The notes beneath the pieces were generated by a model that made no database searches, was not told the DNA's origin, and saw only the letters and a list, made by a program, of their open reading frames with translations. This document shows, one piece after another, positions 16,055 through 25,731 of a DNA stretch of 64,000 nt; position 1 is the stretch's first letter; each line of letters opens with the position of its first letter. The stretch is from Paludibacter propionicigenes WB4 (GTDB taxonomy: Bacteria; Bacteroidota; Bacteroidia; Bacteroidales; Paludibacteraceae), in the NCBI RefSeq assembly GCF_000183135.1, contig NC_014734.1, forward strand, positions 2,108,001-2,172,000, written 5' to 3'. Both the position numbers and the translations under genes were made by a program.

Positions 16055-17782
16055 ATGACTTTAAACCGCCGCCTTTTCCTGTACTTTTTCAGCATCTTTT
16101 TTTTGATGCTGGCTATTATCTGTTTCTTTCAGTACGAGCGCGAAAAAGAGTTCCGCACCGAGCAGCTTGACCAACAACTCAGCACTTACAATTTCACCAT
16201 TTTCCGGTTTATCAAAGAGCAAAAACCAAACTGGGAAATGCTGGAAGAATATGTTCATCTATTCCCCGACACCGCGCTGCGCGTGACCGTTATTGATACT
16301 ACAGGAGTTGTGATCTTCGATTCCTCAGTCAAAAAAGGCACAAAGTTGGGCAACCACCTGAACCGCCCGGAAATAGAAATGTCCGCTTATACCGAGAACG
16401 GAAAAGCCATACGTCACTCCGTTTCTACCGGAAAAGATTATTATTATCTGGCTCACAAATTCCCAGCAAGCTATATCCGCAGTGCTTTGCCCTACAACGT
16501 CAGCCTGGTGAGTATGCTCAAGGCCAATACTTTCTTCCTGTACTTTATGGGGTTGGTATTAATCTTCGCCGTACTTGCACTCTATCTTATTTCCCGAAAC
16601 TTCACCAGATCCATCGACCGATTGCGCATATTTACCCAGAAGGCTGAAAAGGAAGAGTTTCTGGACACAGATATTGAGTTCCCGAATGATGAACTGGGTG
16701 AAATCAGTAAGAATATCGTGAAACTATATAAACTCCAGTTGCAGACCAAAGTAGAAGTAAATAATGAACGGGAAAAACTCATTAAACACCTTCAGATTTC
16801 GCAGGAGGGACTTGGAATTTTCTCATCGGAGAAAAAAGAAACACTTGCTAATTCGCACTTTATTCAATACACAAATATAATTTCCGATCAACAATGTGAA
16901 ACATCCGACCAGATATTTTCATTACCTGAATTTGCCGAATTAAATGAGTTTATTGATAAAAGTCTGTTGAATAATCAGCTGAATCGTAAACGATTGACCG
17001 TTGAAAAAGGAGGTCGGGTTTTTGCTGTACAGTGCATTGTATTCCAAGATGATACTTTCGAAATTTCTATAAATGACATTACCGTTCAGGAACACGAAAA
17101 CGAATTGAAAAGGCATCTTACGCAAAATATTTCGCATGAGCTCAAAACTCCTGTAAGCAGCATATTGGGTTACATGGAAAGCATTCTCGAAAACCCGGAC
17201 ATGGACACCGAGCGTCAACGCTTTTTTGTGGATCGGTCATTTCAGCAAGCGCAACGCCTTAGAGACTTATTGCAGGATATCTCTACGCTGAATAAAATGG
17301 ATGAAGGTCAACGTCTGTTCCAAAAAGAACCATGCAATATTTCGGATGTCATTTCGGATGTTTTGAATGACGTTCACCTCCAAATAGAGCAAAAAGAATG
17401 TAAGGTTATACAAAGCTTCCAGCCGAATACTCAAATACTAGGCAACCGCTCACTTCTATATTCCATCTTCCGCAATCTGATGGACAATACGTTGAATTAT
17501 GCCGGCGAAAAACTTACCATCGAAATTAGTTGCTACCGGGAAGATGAACAATTCTACTATTTTTCGTTTAGCGATAATGGTGTAGGGGTCGCCGAAGAAC
17601 ACTTAAACAGACTGTTTGAACGTTTTTATCGGGTTGATAAAGGACGTAGCAGAAAGCAGGGTGGAACCGGACTAGGATTAGCAATTGTGAAAAATGCTGT
17701 CATTTACCATCGGGGAACTATCTCTGCTAAGCGGGTTCCTTCGGGTGGACTAAGCTTTATTTTTTCTCTTCGTAAATTCTAG
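16055..17782 (+). CDS. phoR: PhoR-like sensor histidine kinase
   Basis: 575 residues: TM1 (about 8-25), a periplasmic sensor region of about 130 residues (about 30-160), TM2 (LYFMGLVLIFAVLALYLISR, about 168-187), a HAMP-like linker, a PAS-like middle part, a HisKA domain with His361 in NISHELKTP, and an HATPase domain with N-box NLMDNTLNYA, G1 box DNGVGV and G2 box GGTGLGLAIVK. The long periplasmic domain differs from E. coli PhoR, which has almost none, so signal input may be partly direct. It autophosphorylates and passes phosphate to the regulator encoded 56 bp upstream. The window shows no other partner. Confidence 0.9.
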   Translation: MTLNRRLFLYFFSIFFLMLAIICFFQYEREKEFRTEQLDQQLSTYNFTIFRFIKEQKPNWEMLEEYVHLFPDTALRVTVIDTTGVVIFDSSVKKGTKLGNHLNRPEIEMSAYTENGKAIRHSVSTGKDYYYLAHKFPASYIRSALPYNVSLVSMLKANTFFLYFMGLVLIFAVLALYLISRNFTRSIDRLRIFTQKAEKEEFLDTDIEFPNDELGEISKNIVKLYKLQLQTKVEVNNEREKLIKHLQISQEGLGIFSSEKKETLANSHFIQYTNIISDQQCETSDQIFSLPEFAELNEFIDKSLLNNQLNRKRLTVEKGGRVFAVQCIVFQDDTFEISINDITVQEHENELKRHLTQNISHELKTPVSSILGYMESILENPDMDTERQRFFVDRSFQQAQRLRDLLQDISTLNKMDEGQRLFQKEPCNISDVISDVLNDVHLQIEQKECKVIQSFQPNTQILGNRSLLYSIFRNLMDNTLNYAGEKLTIEISCYREDEQFYYFSFSDNGVGVAEEHLNRLFERFYRVDKGRSRKQGGTGLGLAIVKNAVIYHRGTISAKRVPSGGLSFIFSLRKF

Positions 17783-17911
17783 GCTACAAAAAACGGCTTA
17801 TCCATTCGCCTGTTTCTCATCATTTGCCTATAAATTTCACAGTATTTTGAATTAAATCGTAGATTTTTAGTTATTTATGTACTTTTCTAGATGGTTATTC
17901 AAAAAAATAAA

Positions 17912-17919
17912 TAACTTTG
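17912..17919 (+). promoter_or_regulatory. -7 box of the T9SS cargo gene
   Basis: TAACTTTG fits TAnnTTTG, 24 nt before the ATG at 17944. It overlaps the alternative upstream start (17917), which supports the later ATG. No clear -33 TTTG was found. Confidence 0.45.
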
Positions 17920-17943
17920 CGAAAACTAATTTTGCATGCGCTT

Positions 17944-18855
17944 ATGAAAAAAACTCTACTCTTCTTTGGAATGGTTGTATTTTCAGCATGTGTTAGCGCG
18001 CAAACAACCATCTTTTCAGAAACTTTCGGTACTACCAAAACTACAAGAGGAAACTGCCCCACAGTTATCCTAGGTACCACAGAAACCGGCAAATACGATC
18101 CATTAAAAAACGAGCAATATACAGATCATGATTGGTTCCCCAATTCACACGTCTGGAATAATGGCATTGCTTACTCACAAACTTCAGCAGTAACCTCTTC
18201 TGTAGGTGCGTGCGATAATGCCGGAACCAGTTTGAATATTCGTGCAGATTACCCATCAAATATGATCGGCTCAAGTGGAAACGGAAACTTGTCATTTTGC
18301 GCCAATACTGCCAATTCATTCACCATTAGCGGCATAAACACACAAAACTATAAAAACATCGTGATTTCATTCGCGATTTTGGGGTTGAATAATGCCGATG
18401 CTATGCAATTAAGACTTCAGTACGATAATGGTGAAGGCTTTACTGACATTGGACAAAACCAAATAGGTAGCCTAAGCACTGTAGGTCTGAACTGGCTTCA
18501 GGTGAATAACATAATCCTTCCGGCAGGATCCATATTCAGTCTGAAATTTTCTACACCAATCACCAATCCGCTAAATAAAAATAATCCTGTTGAAATAAGA
18601 ATAGATGATATTAAAATTACCGGAACCGCTATTACTACATCTGAGGATGATCTGTTTTTGGCTAATAATCACAAGGTTGTAGTTTCCAATCCTACCATTA
18701 CGCTCGAAGGATTTACAAGTGGAGATATAGAAATCTATACTTTCCAGGGGAAAAGAGTATTCTTCTCTGAGTTCAAAGAAACCATCCAACCCCAATTATC
18801 AAAAGGGTTGTACATCATCAGAATTGGTAATTTCAGACAAAAAATAAGTTGGTAG
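17944..18855 (+). CDS. Secreted beta-sandwich protein with type IX secretion sorting domain
   Basis: 303 residues. A signal peptide (MKKTLLFFGMVVFSACVSAQ) is followed by a beta-rich domain of about 210 residues starting IFSETFGTT, with jelly-roll-like features (NIVISFAILGLNNADAMQLR, RIDDIKITGT). These resemble carbohydrate-binding or lectin-like sandwiches. The last 70 residues match the type A T9SS C-terminal domain: NPTITLEGFTSGDIEIYTF, a GKRVFF turn, LSKGLYIIRIGNF and a basic end. It should be exported across the outer membrane and anchored or released by the Por machinery. No catalytic motif was seen, so adhesion or glycan binding is the best guess. It is transcribed alone with its own terminator. 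Confidence 0.75.
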   Translation: MKKTLLFFGMVVFSACVSAQTTIFSETFGTTKTTRGNCPTVILGTTETGKYDPLKNEQYTDHDWFPNSHVWNNGIAYSQTSAVTSSVGACDNAGTSLNIRADYPSNMIGSSGNGNLSFCANTANSFTISGINTQNYKNIVISFAILGLNNADAMQLRLQYDNGEGFTDIGQNQIGSLSTVGLNWLQVNNIILPAGSIFSLKFSTPITNPLNKNNPVEIRIDDIKITGTAITTSEDDLFLANNHKVVVSNPTITLEGFTSGDIEIYTFQGKRVFFSEFKETIQPQLSKGLYIIRIGNFRQKISW

Positions 18856-18883
18856 AAAGCTTACATTACATTCTCATTAAATA

Positions 18884-18920
18884 TCCGGAATACCACACTT
18901 TGTAGTACTCCGGATTTTTT
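18884..18920 (+). terminator. Intrinsic terminator after the T9SS cargo gene
   Basis: TCCGGAATAC (18884-18893) pairs with GTACTCCGGA (18905-18914), nine of ten positions plus a wobble, followed by TTTTTT. It lies 28 nt past the stop. Confidence 0.7.
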
Positions 18921-18976
18921 ATATCAAAATAAAATTCCCTACTTTTGTCTTTCATAAAAATAAGGAGAACAATCCC

Positions 18977-20218
18977 ATGCAATTATTCCGAAATAAATGG
19001 ACGGCACTTTTTCTGAGCAACTTCCTGGGAATTTTCAATGATAATTTTCTGAAACACTGCATTATTTTCATAGCCGTAGGTTGGTCGTTACCACACTGGC
19101 TGACAAGATCTCAACTGATATCCATGGTGTCGGCATCGCTGATTGTTCCTTATCTTTTTCTTTCGCCCCTAGCTGGTCGGCTTGCAGTTATTTATTCAAA
19201 AAAAGCTGTTTTTAGAATTTGTAAATTCATCGAAATACCTACACTTGTACTTGCCTGTGTGGCTTTCTATTTTCAGTGGGTAATGTTGGCTGTGCTTACT
19301 GTATTACTAATGGGCATTTTGAGCTGTATGTACTCTCCATCCAAATACAGTCTGATTCGTGATATTGGTGGAGAACAGGGAGTATCATTCGGTAGCGGAG
19401 TGTTCGAAATGATGGCTTTTCTTGGTATTTTGGTGGGAACTGTGAGCGCATCCATTGTTTCAGATACATATAATCAAACAGTCGTCTTTTCCATACTCAT
19501 TGGATTAGCGCTGATTGGATATATTGTTACAAGAACAATAAAAGCAAAAGAATTACCTGAAAATAGAGACGAAATCGGAACATTAAATCCTATCCGTTTT
19601 CTAGTGGATTCGTTTCGCTTTGCGCGACAGCATAAAAATGTAAATAGTGCTGTTTTAGGAGCTTCGGCATTTTGGCTTATCGGCGGTATGCTACAAATGA
19701 ATTTGCTTATTCACTGCAAAAACGTTTACCACGCTTCGAATACTACCACCGGCATAGTGATGGCTTGCGCTGCCATCGGTATTGCATCGGGCTGCTGGGC
19801 TGCAGGAAAAATATCCGGTAAAGAAGTGAAAAGAGGTCTGATATTAATCGGTATAACCGGTATGAGTCTACTTTTTCTCATTCTTACCGTTTTTCATCTA
19901 AATCTTATCGTTTTTGTAATTTGCGTGTTTAGTGTCGCTTTTATGGGTGGCATTTTTCAAATTCCCTGTTTGTCAATGTTGCAAAACTCCGATCTGGGTC
20001 GTAAACTTGGCGATATGATAGCATACCTCAATTTAGTTACCTTTGTGTTTGTTCTTCTTGGAACATTGCTGTTTTCTATCACTACATACCTCACCTCTGA
20101 GAATAGCTTCGCTGTATTTGCTGTTATTTTGGTTATTTGCCTGCTCGTAACCATTTACTTTCTGCGCAAATCACCCGAATATCTATCCGAAACAAAGAAA
20201 ATACTACGTTTGAAATAA
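18977..20218 (+). CDS. MFS transporter, LplT-like (lysophospholipid transporter family)
   Basis: 413 residues with about twelve membrane segments. The start LFLSNFLGIFNDNFLKHCII (F-x-x-x-N-D-x-x-x-K) and the SPSKYSLIRDIGG stretch after TM4 are typical of LplT-like transporters, which flip lysophospholipids inward for re-acylation; the motif YSPxKYG/SLIxE is conserved in that family. In many bacteria this transporter is fused to, or next to, an acyltransferase. No such enzyme is found here, so the substrate assignment is a family inference. A TACTTTTG box at 18940-18947 may be its -7 element. The gene ends in a terminator shared with the convergent ompA-like gene. Confidence 0.8.
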   Translation: MQLFRNKWTALFLSNFLGIFNDNFLKHCIIFIAVGWSLPHWLTRSQLISMVSASLIVPYLFLSPLAGRLAVIYSKKAVFRICKFIEIPTLVLACVAFYFQWVMLAVLTVLLMGILSCMYSPSKYSLIRDIGGEQGVSFGSGVFEMMAFLGILVGTVSASIVSDTYNQTVVFSILIGLALIGYIVTRTIKAKELPENRDEIGTLNPIRFLVDSFRFARQHKNVNSAVLGASAFWLIGGMLQMNLLIHCKNVYHASNTTTGIVMACAAIGIASGCWAAGKISGKEVKRGLILIGITGMSLLFLILTVFHLNLIVFVICVFSVAFMGGIFQIPCLSMLQNSDLGRKLGDMIAYLNLVTFVFVLLGTLLFSITTYLTSENSFAVFAVILVICLLVTIYFLRKSPEYLSETKKILRLK

Positions 20219-20220
20219 AA

Positions 20221-20249
20221 AAAAGCTTCGGAAAAATCCCGAAGCTTTT
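20221..20249. terminator. Shared bidirectional terminator (LplT-like / OmpA-like genes)
   Basis: AAAAGCTTCGG (20221-20231), 7-nt loop, CCGAAGCTTTT (20239-20249): a perfect 11-bp stem with A-run and T-run on either side, placed between two convergent genes. Confidence 0.85.
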
Positions 20250-20273
20250 TTATTTTTGATTTTAATTTCCTTT

Positions 20274-21506
20274 TTATTTCTCAATAACCAACTCAGCCCT
20301 ACGATTCTTGTATCGTCCTTCTTTGGTCTCGTTAGTTGTCTTTGGTTTTTCTTTCCCAAATCCGGCAACATCGATTACTGAAGCTGAAATTCCTTTCGAT
20401 ATCAGATATTTCTTTACTCCGGCAGCTCGTTCTTCTGACAATTTCTTATTGGCTTTATCACCGCCGATATTATCAGTATGTCCCGAAATTAATAGTTTTG
20501 ACCACGCTTTATTTACTTTAAGTACTAAAGCAACATCATCCAAAATGGCTCTGGATCTTGAACTTAATTCCGATGAGCCAAATTCAAAGTTTACATCCAG
20601 AAGCACTGTCAATGCATCTTGATTACTATCGGCAGACACTTTAGCCTGAGGTATATCTTTCAAGTCAGCTTGCAATTTTGCTTTGTCTGCAGCTCTTTCT
20701 GCATTTGCAGCTTGTAAGTCCGCCTCCAGCTTTTGGATCTTTGCTTTGTTAGCTGCATTTTCATCCTCAATTGCCTTTAAGCGAACTAGAACAGGATCAT
20801 TCTTGATATTTGCATCATTGTATTTTAAGATGCTTACGTCACGGATATGCTGCTTATTCTTTGTCCCTAACTTGTATCGTAGTCCTAAAGTCAATGCAGC
20901 AGCATCATTTCCGTAAACCATGTCTGAGCCTCCGCTTAAATTCTTACTTGAACTCACCCCACCTAAATCCTCCCGGGTATAATATCTGCGCTGAATTTCA
21001 GCCTGTAATGCCCAGGCTTTACTAAGTTTATACTCAAAACTCAATGCACTTGTAAACAGTGGTGACATCAGTTTATGTTTTTCGCCTGTAGCCAAAAACT
21101 CATTTGAAAAAAATCCCAGCCCAGCACCCCAAGTGCCATAAACATTGGCTCTACTCCAAAAACCTGTACGTTTCGGCACAAGCAGATTCGTTAGATTTAC
21201 AGACCCAAAAACACTGAAATCCAACGTATTCCCTTTTGCAACATTCCTGTTGTAGGTAAGATAATCAACACCTCCGCCAAAACCAATCAACGGATTAATA
21301 GTGTATTCTACAGCTACACCCGGAAAAGTCCAACCCATATCGTCAATATAGCTATTGACTCCACCTTTAGTCGATGTCGGTGATACGCGATAATAATCTA
21401 ATCCGACTTTCCCCACTACTGACCAGTGAGATAAAGAGTCCTGCGCTTTAAGACTCTGAGCTAAAACGCATATAACAAGAAACATAACAAGTAAAATTCT
21501 TTTCAT
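20274..21506 (-). CDS. OmpA-family outer-membrane protein
   Basis: 410 residues. A signal peptide (…LVMFLVICVLAQSLKAQ) precedes an eight-strand-type beta-barrel (about 25-225), a linker predicted as a coiled coil rich in Ala/Glu/Lys (about 245-285, KAKIQKLEADLQAANAER), and a C-terminal OmpA-like peptidoglycan-binding domain (about 295-410) with LLISGHTDNIGGDKANKKLS and the conserved RAAGVKKYLISKGI and RYKNRRAELVIEK blocks. It would tie the outer membrane to peptidoglycan. The barrel has the look of a Bacteroidetes surface antigen. It is transcribed alone. The 297 bp between it and the divergent EF-G-like gene are AT-rich and must hold both promoters, but no clear consensus box was found. Confidence 0.88.
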   Translation of the reverse strand: MKRILLVMFLVICVLAQSLKAQDSLSHWSVVGKVGLDYYRVSPTSTKGGVNSYIDDMGWTFPGVAVEYTINPLIGFGGGVDYLTYNRNVAKGNTLDFSVFGSVNLTNLLVPKRTGFWSRANVYGTWGAGLGFFSNEFLATGEKHKLMSPLFTSALSFEYKLSKAWALQAEIQRRYYTREDLGGVSSSKNLSGGSDMVYGNDAAALTLGLRYKLGTKNKQHIRDVSILKYNDANIKNDPVLVRLKAIEDENAANKAKIQKLEADLQAANAERAADKAKLQADLKDIPQAKVSADSNQDALTVLLDVNFEFGSSELSSRSRAILDDVALVLKVNKAWSKLLISGHTDNIGGDKANKKLSEERAAGVKKYLISKGISASVIDVAGFGKEKPKTTNETKEGRYKNRRAELVIEK

Positions 21507-21803
21507 ATTTTATACTTTATTTGTAATGATTATTTATTTGTATTTGTAACAATAAATACTACACATTTGTTTGATTAACACATATCATATACTACAAAAA
21601 ACAAGATTCAATACAATATTTAACAAACTAATAAACAAAAAACTCAATGCACATTATCGAAGATCGCTGTTGTTTACCAAAATTCTGTTGTAAAACATAC
21701 AAACTGAAATAGTATTTTAATAGAGATTTCATACATTGCCATACGATTTTTCATTAATAAACAACTATCTTTTTAGTATTAATTCTTTTAATTTTAATGC
21801 TGT

Positions 21804-23963
21804 ATGAAAGTATATCAATCGAATGAAATCAAAAACATTTCATTGCTGGGTAGTTCTGGCTCCGGGAAAACCACTCTTGTAGAAGCTATGCTTTACGAGA
21901 GTGGAGTTATAAAACGCAGAGGCACCATTGTGAGCCAAAACACTGTTTCCGATTATTTTCCAGTTGAAAAAGAGTACGGTTATACCGTCTTCTCCACCAT
22001 CATTCAAACTGAATGGCAAGAGAAAAAACTAAACTTCATTGACTGTCCTGGTTCCGATGATTTTATCGGAGGAGTAGTTACTTCACTTAATGTAACCGAT
22101 ACAGCTCTCATTCTGCTTAATACCCAATATGGTGTGGAGGTGGGAACCAATAACCACTTCAGATATACCGAAAAATTCAATAAGCCGGTTATTTTTGTAA
22201 CCAACCACCTCGATCAGGAAAAAGCCGATTTTGAAAAAACACTTCTCCAACTTAAAGAAACTTTTGGTAATAAAGTAGTTCAAATTCAATACCCTATATC
22301 AACAGGTCCTCAGTTTAATGCTGTAGTTGACGTATTGAAAATGAAAATGTATCGTTGGAAACCTGAAGGCGGTGTGCCCGACGTGTTGGAAATTCCTGCA
22401 GAAGAAATTGAAAAGGCTCAGGCATTACACAATACATTGGTTGAAGCAGCTGCCGAGCACGATGAAGAATTAATGGAAAAATTCTTCGATCAGGGTTCTC
22501 TCAGTGAGGAAGAAATGCGCGTAGGGATCCGCAAAGGTCTTATACATCGTGATATGTTCCCTGTTTTCTGCGTTTGCGCCGGAAAAGACATGTGTGTTCG
22601 CCGCTTGATGGAATTTGTTGGAAACGTTTCTCCAAGTGTAAGTCAGACTGAAAAACCTCAAACAGCAGATGGAAAACAGATAGCACCGGACAGTAATGGA
22701 CCGACCAGTATATATGTATTCAAAACCAGTGTAGAACCGCATATTGGTGAAGTTTCATATTTCAAGGTAATGAGTGGAAAGCTCAAAGAAGGGGATGATT
22801 TGATCAACGTAGACAGAGATTCTAAAGAACGCATAAGTCAGATTTTCGCTGTGGCCGGGCAAATCCGGACAAAAGTTGATGAAATAACGGCCGGCGATAT
22901 CGGAGCTACAGTAAAACTAAAAGATACACGTACCGGCAACACTCTGAATGCCAAAGGATGTGAGTATGACTTCAAGGAAATAAAATATCCGGAACCTAAA
23001 TTCCGCCGTGCCATCAAAGCTTTGTCTGAAGCCGATGAAGAAAAACTGAGCGAAGTGCTCACACGCATGCACGAAGAAGATCCAACCTGGGTAGTAGAGC
23101 AATCCAAGGAATTAAAACAAACAATATTATATGGTCAGGGAGAATTCCATTTACGTACATTAAAGTGGCGTGTAGAGCACAACGACAAAATAATGATTGA
23201 GTATAAAGAACCTAAAATACCTTATCGCGAAACCATTACTAAGAATGCACGTGCCGATTATCGTCATAAAAAACAATCGGGGGGATCTGGTCAATTTGGT
23301 GAGGTACACATGATTATTGAACCTTATTACGAAGGAATGCCTGCTCCTGACACTTTCCGTTTTAATGGGCAGGAATATAAAATCAGTAACCGCGATACAC
23401 AGGTGGTAGATTTAGAGTGGGGCGGCAAACTCGTGCTCATCAATAGTATAGTGGGAGGATCTATTGATTTACGATTCTTACCTGCTATCATGAAGGGAAT
23501 CATGGACCGCATGGAACAAGGCCCTCTTACCGGTTCTTATGCTCGCGATGTACGTGTTATTGTGTACGATGGTAAAATGCACCCGGTAGATTCAAATGAA
23601 ATATCGTTCCGCCTGGCAGGACGCAATGCTTTTGCACAAGCATTTAAAGAAGCTGGTCCGAAACTATTAGAGCCAATTTACGATGTAGTCGTTCAGGCTC
23701 CAACCGACAGACTTGGCGATGTTATGAGCGATCTTCAGGGACGTAGAGCTGTAATTATGGGCATGGAAAGCGAGAAAGGATACGAAAAGCTATCTGCTAA
23801 AATTCCATTAAAAGAATTGGGTAGCTATTCTACTACACTGAGTTCACTTACCGGAGGGCGTGCTTCATTCAGTATGAAGTTTGCAAGCTACGAACTCGTT
23901 CCAATGGACATTCAGGATAAATTATTGAAAGAATACGAGGCTTCCAAAAAAGAAGAAGAGTAA
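21804..23963 (+). CDS. EF-G-like translational GTPase (paralogue type)
   Basis: 719 residues with the five EF-G domains in order. G1 is GSSGSGKTT (16-24), where true EF-G has AHIDAGKTT. G3 is DCPG instead of DTPG. G4 is NHLD instead of NKxD. Domain II is at about 300-390, domain III at about 395-480, and domain IV has GSGQFGEVHMIIEPY and GGSIDLRFLPAIMKGI; domain V ends the protein. The altered G motifs match the EF-G-like/EF-G2 paralogues widespread in Bacteroidetes rather than the housekeeping fusA product. It has no ribosomal-protein neighbours, unlike fusA in the str operon. A role in translocation, recycling or stress adaptation is possible but not shown. It is a single-gene unit ending in a terminator. 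Confidence 0.88.
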   Translation: MKVYQSNEIKNISLLGSSGSGKTTLVEAMLYESGVIKRRGTIVSQNTVSDYFPVEKEYGYTVFSTIIQTEWQEKKLNFIDCPGSDDFIGGVVTSLNVTDTALILLNTQYGVEVGTNNHFRYTEKFNKPVIFVTNHLDQEKADFEKTLLQLKETFGNKVVQIQYPISTGPQFNAVVDVLKMKMYRWKPEGGVPDVLEIPAEEIEKAQALHNTLVEAAAEHDEELMEKFFDQGSLSEEEMRVGIRKGLIHRDMFPVFCVCAGKDMCVRRLMEFVGNVSPSVSQTEKPQTADGKQIAPDSNGPTSIYVFKTSVEPHIGEVSYFKVMSGKLKEGDDLINVDRDSKERISQIFAVAGQIRTKVDEITAGDIGATVKLKDTRTGNTLNAKGCEYDFKEIKYPEPKFRRAIKALSEADEEKLSEVLTRMHEEDPTWVVEQSKELKQTILYGQGEFHLRTLKWRVEHNDKIMIEYKEPKIPYRETITKNARADYRHKKQSGGSGQFGEVHMIIEPYYEGMPAPDTFRFNGQEYKISNRDTQVVDLEWGGKLVLINSIVGGSIDLRFLPAIMKGIMDRMEQGPLTGSYARDVRVIVYDGKMHPVDSNEISFRLAGRNAFAQAFKEAGPKLLEPIYDVVVQAPTDRLGDVMSDLQGRRAVIMGMESEKGYEKLSAKIPLKELGSYSTTLSSLTGGRASFSMKFASYELVPMDIQDKLLKEYEASKKEEE

Positions 23964-23981
23964 ACTCACACTATTCTTGCT

Positions 23982-24031
23982 ATTCAAAATCAAAGCAGCT
24001 ATCCGTTCTCCGGTTAGCTGCTCTTTTGAAT
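23982..24031 (+). terminator. Terminator of the EF-G-like gene
   Basis: Nested inverted repeat: ATTCAAAA (23982-23989) with TTTTGAAT (24024-24031), and GCAGCTA (23995-24001) with TAGCTGC (24015-24021). It lies 19 nt past the stop. Confidence 0.6.
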
Positions 24032-24071
24032 AAAGTAAAGCTTTATCTTACATTTTACCATTATCTACTTT

Positions 24072-25712
24072 ATGAAAAAAAACATACTTCTCTTTATATT
24101 GCTTCTTCCAATACCAGCTCAATCGATAGTTTTGGCAGATGAAACCGCATCAATAAAACTAAATTCATTGGGTTATCTTCCTCAAGCAATAAAAAAGGCA
24201 ACTGTTACTACTGAAGCAACTGTTTTTCAGATTATAAATTCGCAAACCGGACTCGAAGTTTTTCAAGGGAAACTCAGCGAACCAGTCTACCAAAAAGATG
24301 TTGACCAAAAAGTTTGGATTGCAGATTTTTCGCAAGTTACCCAACCGGGGAAATACACATTACAGATTAAAGGCGTTGGAAAATCGTATGAGTTTACCAT
24401 CGGTTCCGACGTGTACAAAAGTCCTTTTGTAACCTCAATGCGTGCTTTTTATCTTTGGCGTTGTGGAATGGCTGTTCATACTGACTATAAAGGAAATCAT
24501 TACGAAACAAAAGCTTGTCACCTTGAAGATGGCTGGATGGATTATATCGGAAAACCGAATGAACGACGCGATGGAACCGGTGGTTGGCACGATGCAGGTG
24601 ATTTTGGAAAATATACTGTAAATGCAGGCGTAACCATGGCTGTTCTTTTTTATGCCTGGGATCATTTCGGAAACAAGCTGAAGAACATTTCTCTCGATAT
24701 TCCACAAACAGCACCTGGCATGCCTGATTTTTTACAGGAATTGAAATGGGAAACAGATTTTTTATTGAAAATGCAATATAACGATGGTTCAGGTCGTGTT
24801 TCACATAAACTTACCCGCAAAGGGTTTGAAGGTTTTGTTATGCCACAAGACGACAAAGAAAAACGTTATTTTACCGAATGGGGATCTGCTGCAACTGCCG
24901 ATTTCGTTGCAATCATGGCCATGGCAGCGCGCTATTTTAAGCCTTACGATGCTGTTTACGCTCAAAAATGTTTGGATGCAGCAACTGTTAGTTATAACTT
25001 CTTACTGGCTAACACTGCAACTAAGAATTTTGTACAAGGTGATTTCTCAACCGGAGGTTATCAAACCGGTGATGCCGATGATCGGTTATGGGCATCAGCC
25101 GAAATGTGGGAAACAACAGGCAGTTCCAGGAGTTTAATCGATTTAGAATCACGAATTGAGAAACTAAGAAATTTAGCACAAGAGAATTGGGATTGGGGAA
25201 ATATAGATAATTTGGGTGTATTTACTTATGCACTTTCTAAACGAGAAGGAAAAAATCCACAGCTTCAGGCTAAAGTAAAACAAGCTATCCTTACTTCAGC
25301 AAATCTATTAGTAGAAAAAGCACAAGCTGATGTATACGCTCGTCCTTTGGCAGGTCTTTATTTTTGGGGTTGTAACGGTACCGTTGGTCGTCAGGCGGTG
25401 AATTTGCAAGTCGCTAATATTCTTTCACCCAATAAAAAATACACAGAAACCATACTTGATATTATTGCGCATTTATTTGGACGAAATTATTACGGACGCT
25501 CTTATGTAACCGGATTGGGTGTAAATCCACCAATGTATCCACACGATCGACGTTCTGCTGCTGATGATATTGAAGCACCTTGGCCTGGTTATTTAGTTGG
25601 TGGTGGACATACAGCTACAGATTGGGTGGATAAACAGGCCGATTATTCCCGAAATGAGATAGCTATCAACTGGCAGGCCGGATTAGTATACGCTCTGGCT
25701 GGAGGACTCTAA
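24072..25712 (+). CDS. GH9 cellulase/endoglucanase-type glycoside hydrolase
   Basis: 546 residues. A signal peptide (MKKNILLFILLLPIPAQSIVLA) precedes an Ig-like N-terminal domain (about 27-115; SIKLNSLGYLPQAIKKATV, then FTIGSDVYKSPFV) as in CelD-type cellulases. The GH9 (alpha/alpha)6 barrel has GGWHDAGDFGKYTVNAG (about 171-187), whose two Asp residues include the catalytic base, and the C-terminal blocks GLGVNPPMYPHDRRSAADD and DYSRNEIAINWQAGLVY (the general acid Glu in NE). It hydrolyses beta-1,4-glucans in the periplasm or outside; there is no T9SS domain or lipobox, so periplasmic is likeliest. It is isolated from any SusCD pair. It ends in a shared terminator with the convergent glyS. 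Confidence 0.9.
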   Translation: MKKNILLFILLLPIPAQSIVLADETASIKLNSLGYLPQAIKKATVTTEATVFQIINSQTGLEVFQGKLSEPVYQKDVDQKVWIADFSQVTQPGKYTLQIKGVGKSYEFTIGSDVYKSPFVTSMRAFYLWRCGMAVHTDYKGNHYETKACHLEDGWMDYIGKPNERRDGTGGWHDAGDFGKYTVNAGVTMAVLFYAWDHFGNKLKNISLDIPQTAPGMPDFLQELKWETDFLLKMQYNDGSGRVSHKLTRKGFEGFVMPQDDKEKRYFTEWGSAATADFVAIMAMAARYFKPYDAVYAQKCLDAATVSYNFLLANTATKNFVQGDFSTGGYQTGDADDRLWASAEMWETTGSSRSLIDLESRIEKLRNLAQENWDWGNIDNLGVFTYALSKREGKNPQLQAKVKQAILTSANLLVEKAQADVYARPLAGLYFWGCNGTVGRQAVNLQVANILSPNKKYTETILDIIAHLFGRNYYGRSYVTGLGVNPPMYPHDRRSAADDIEAPWPGYLVGGGHTATDWVDKQADYSRNEIAINWQAGLVYALAGGL

Positions 25713-25731
25713 AAAGTTATTGAAAATAAAG

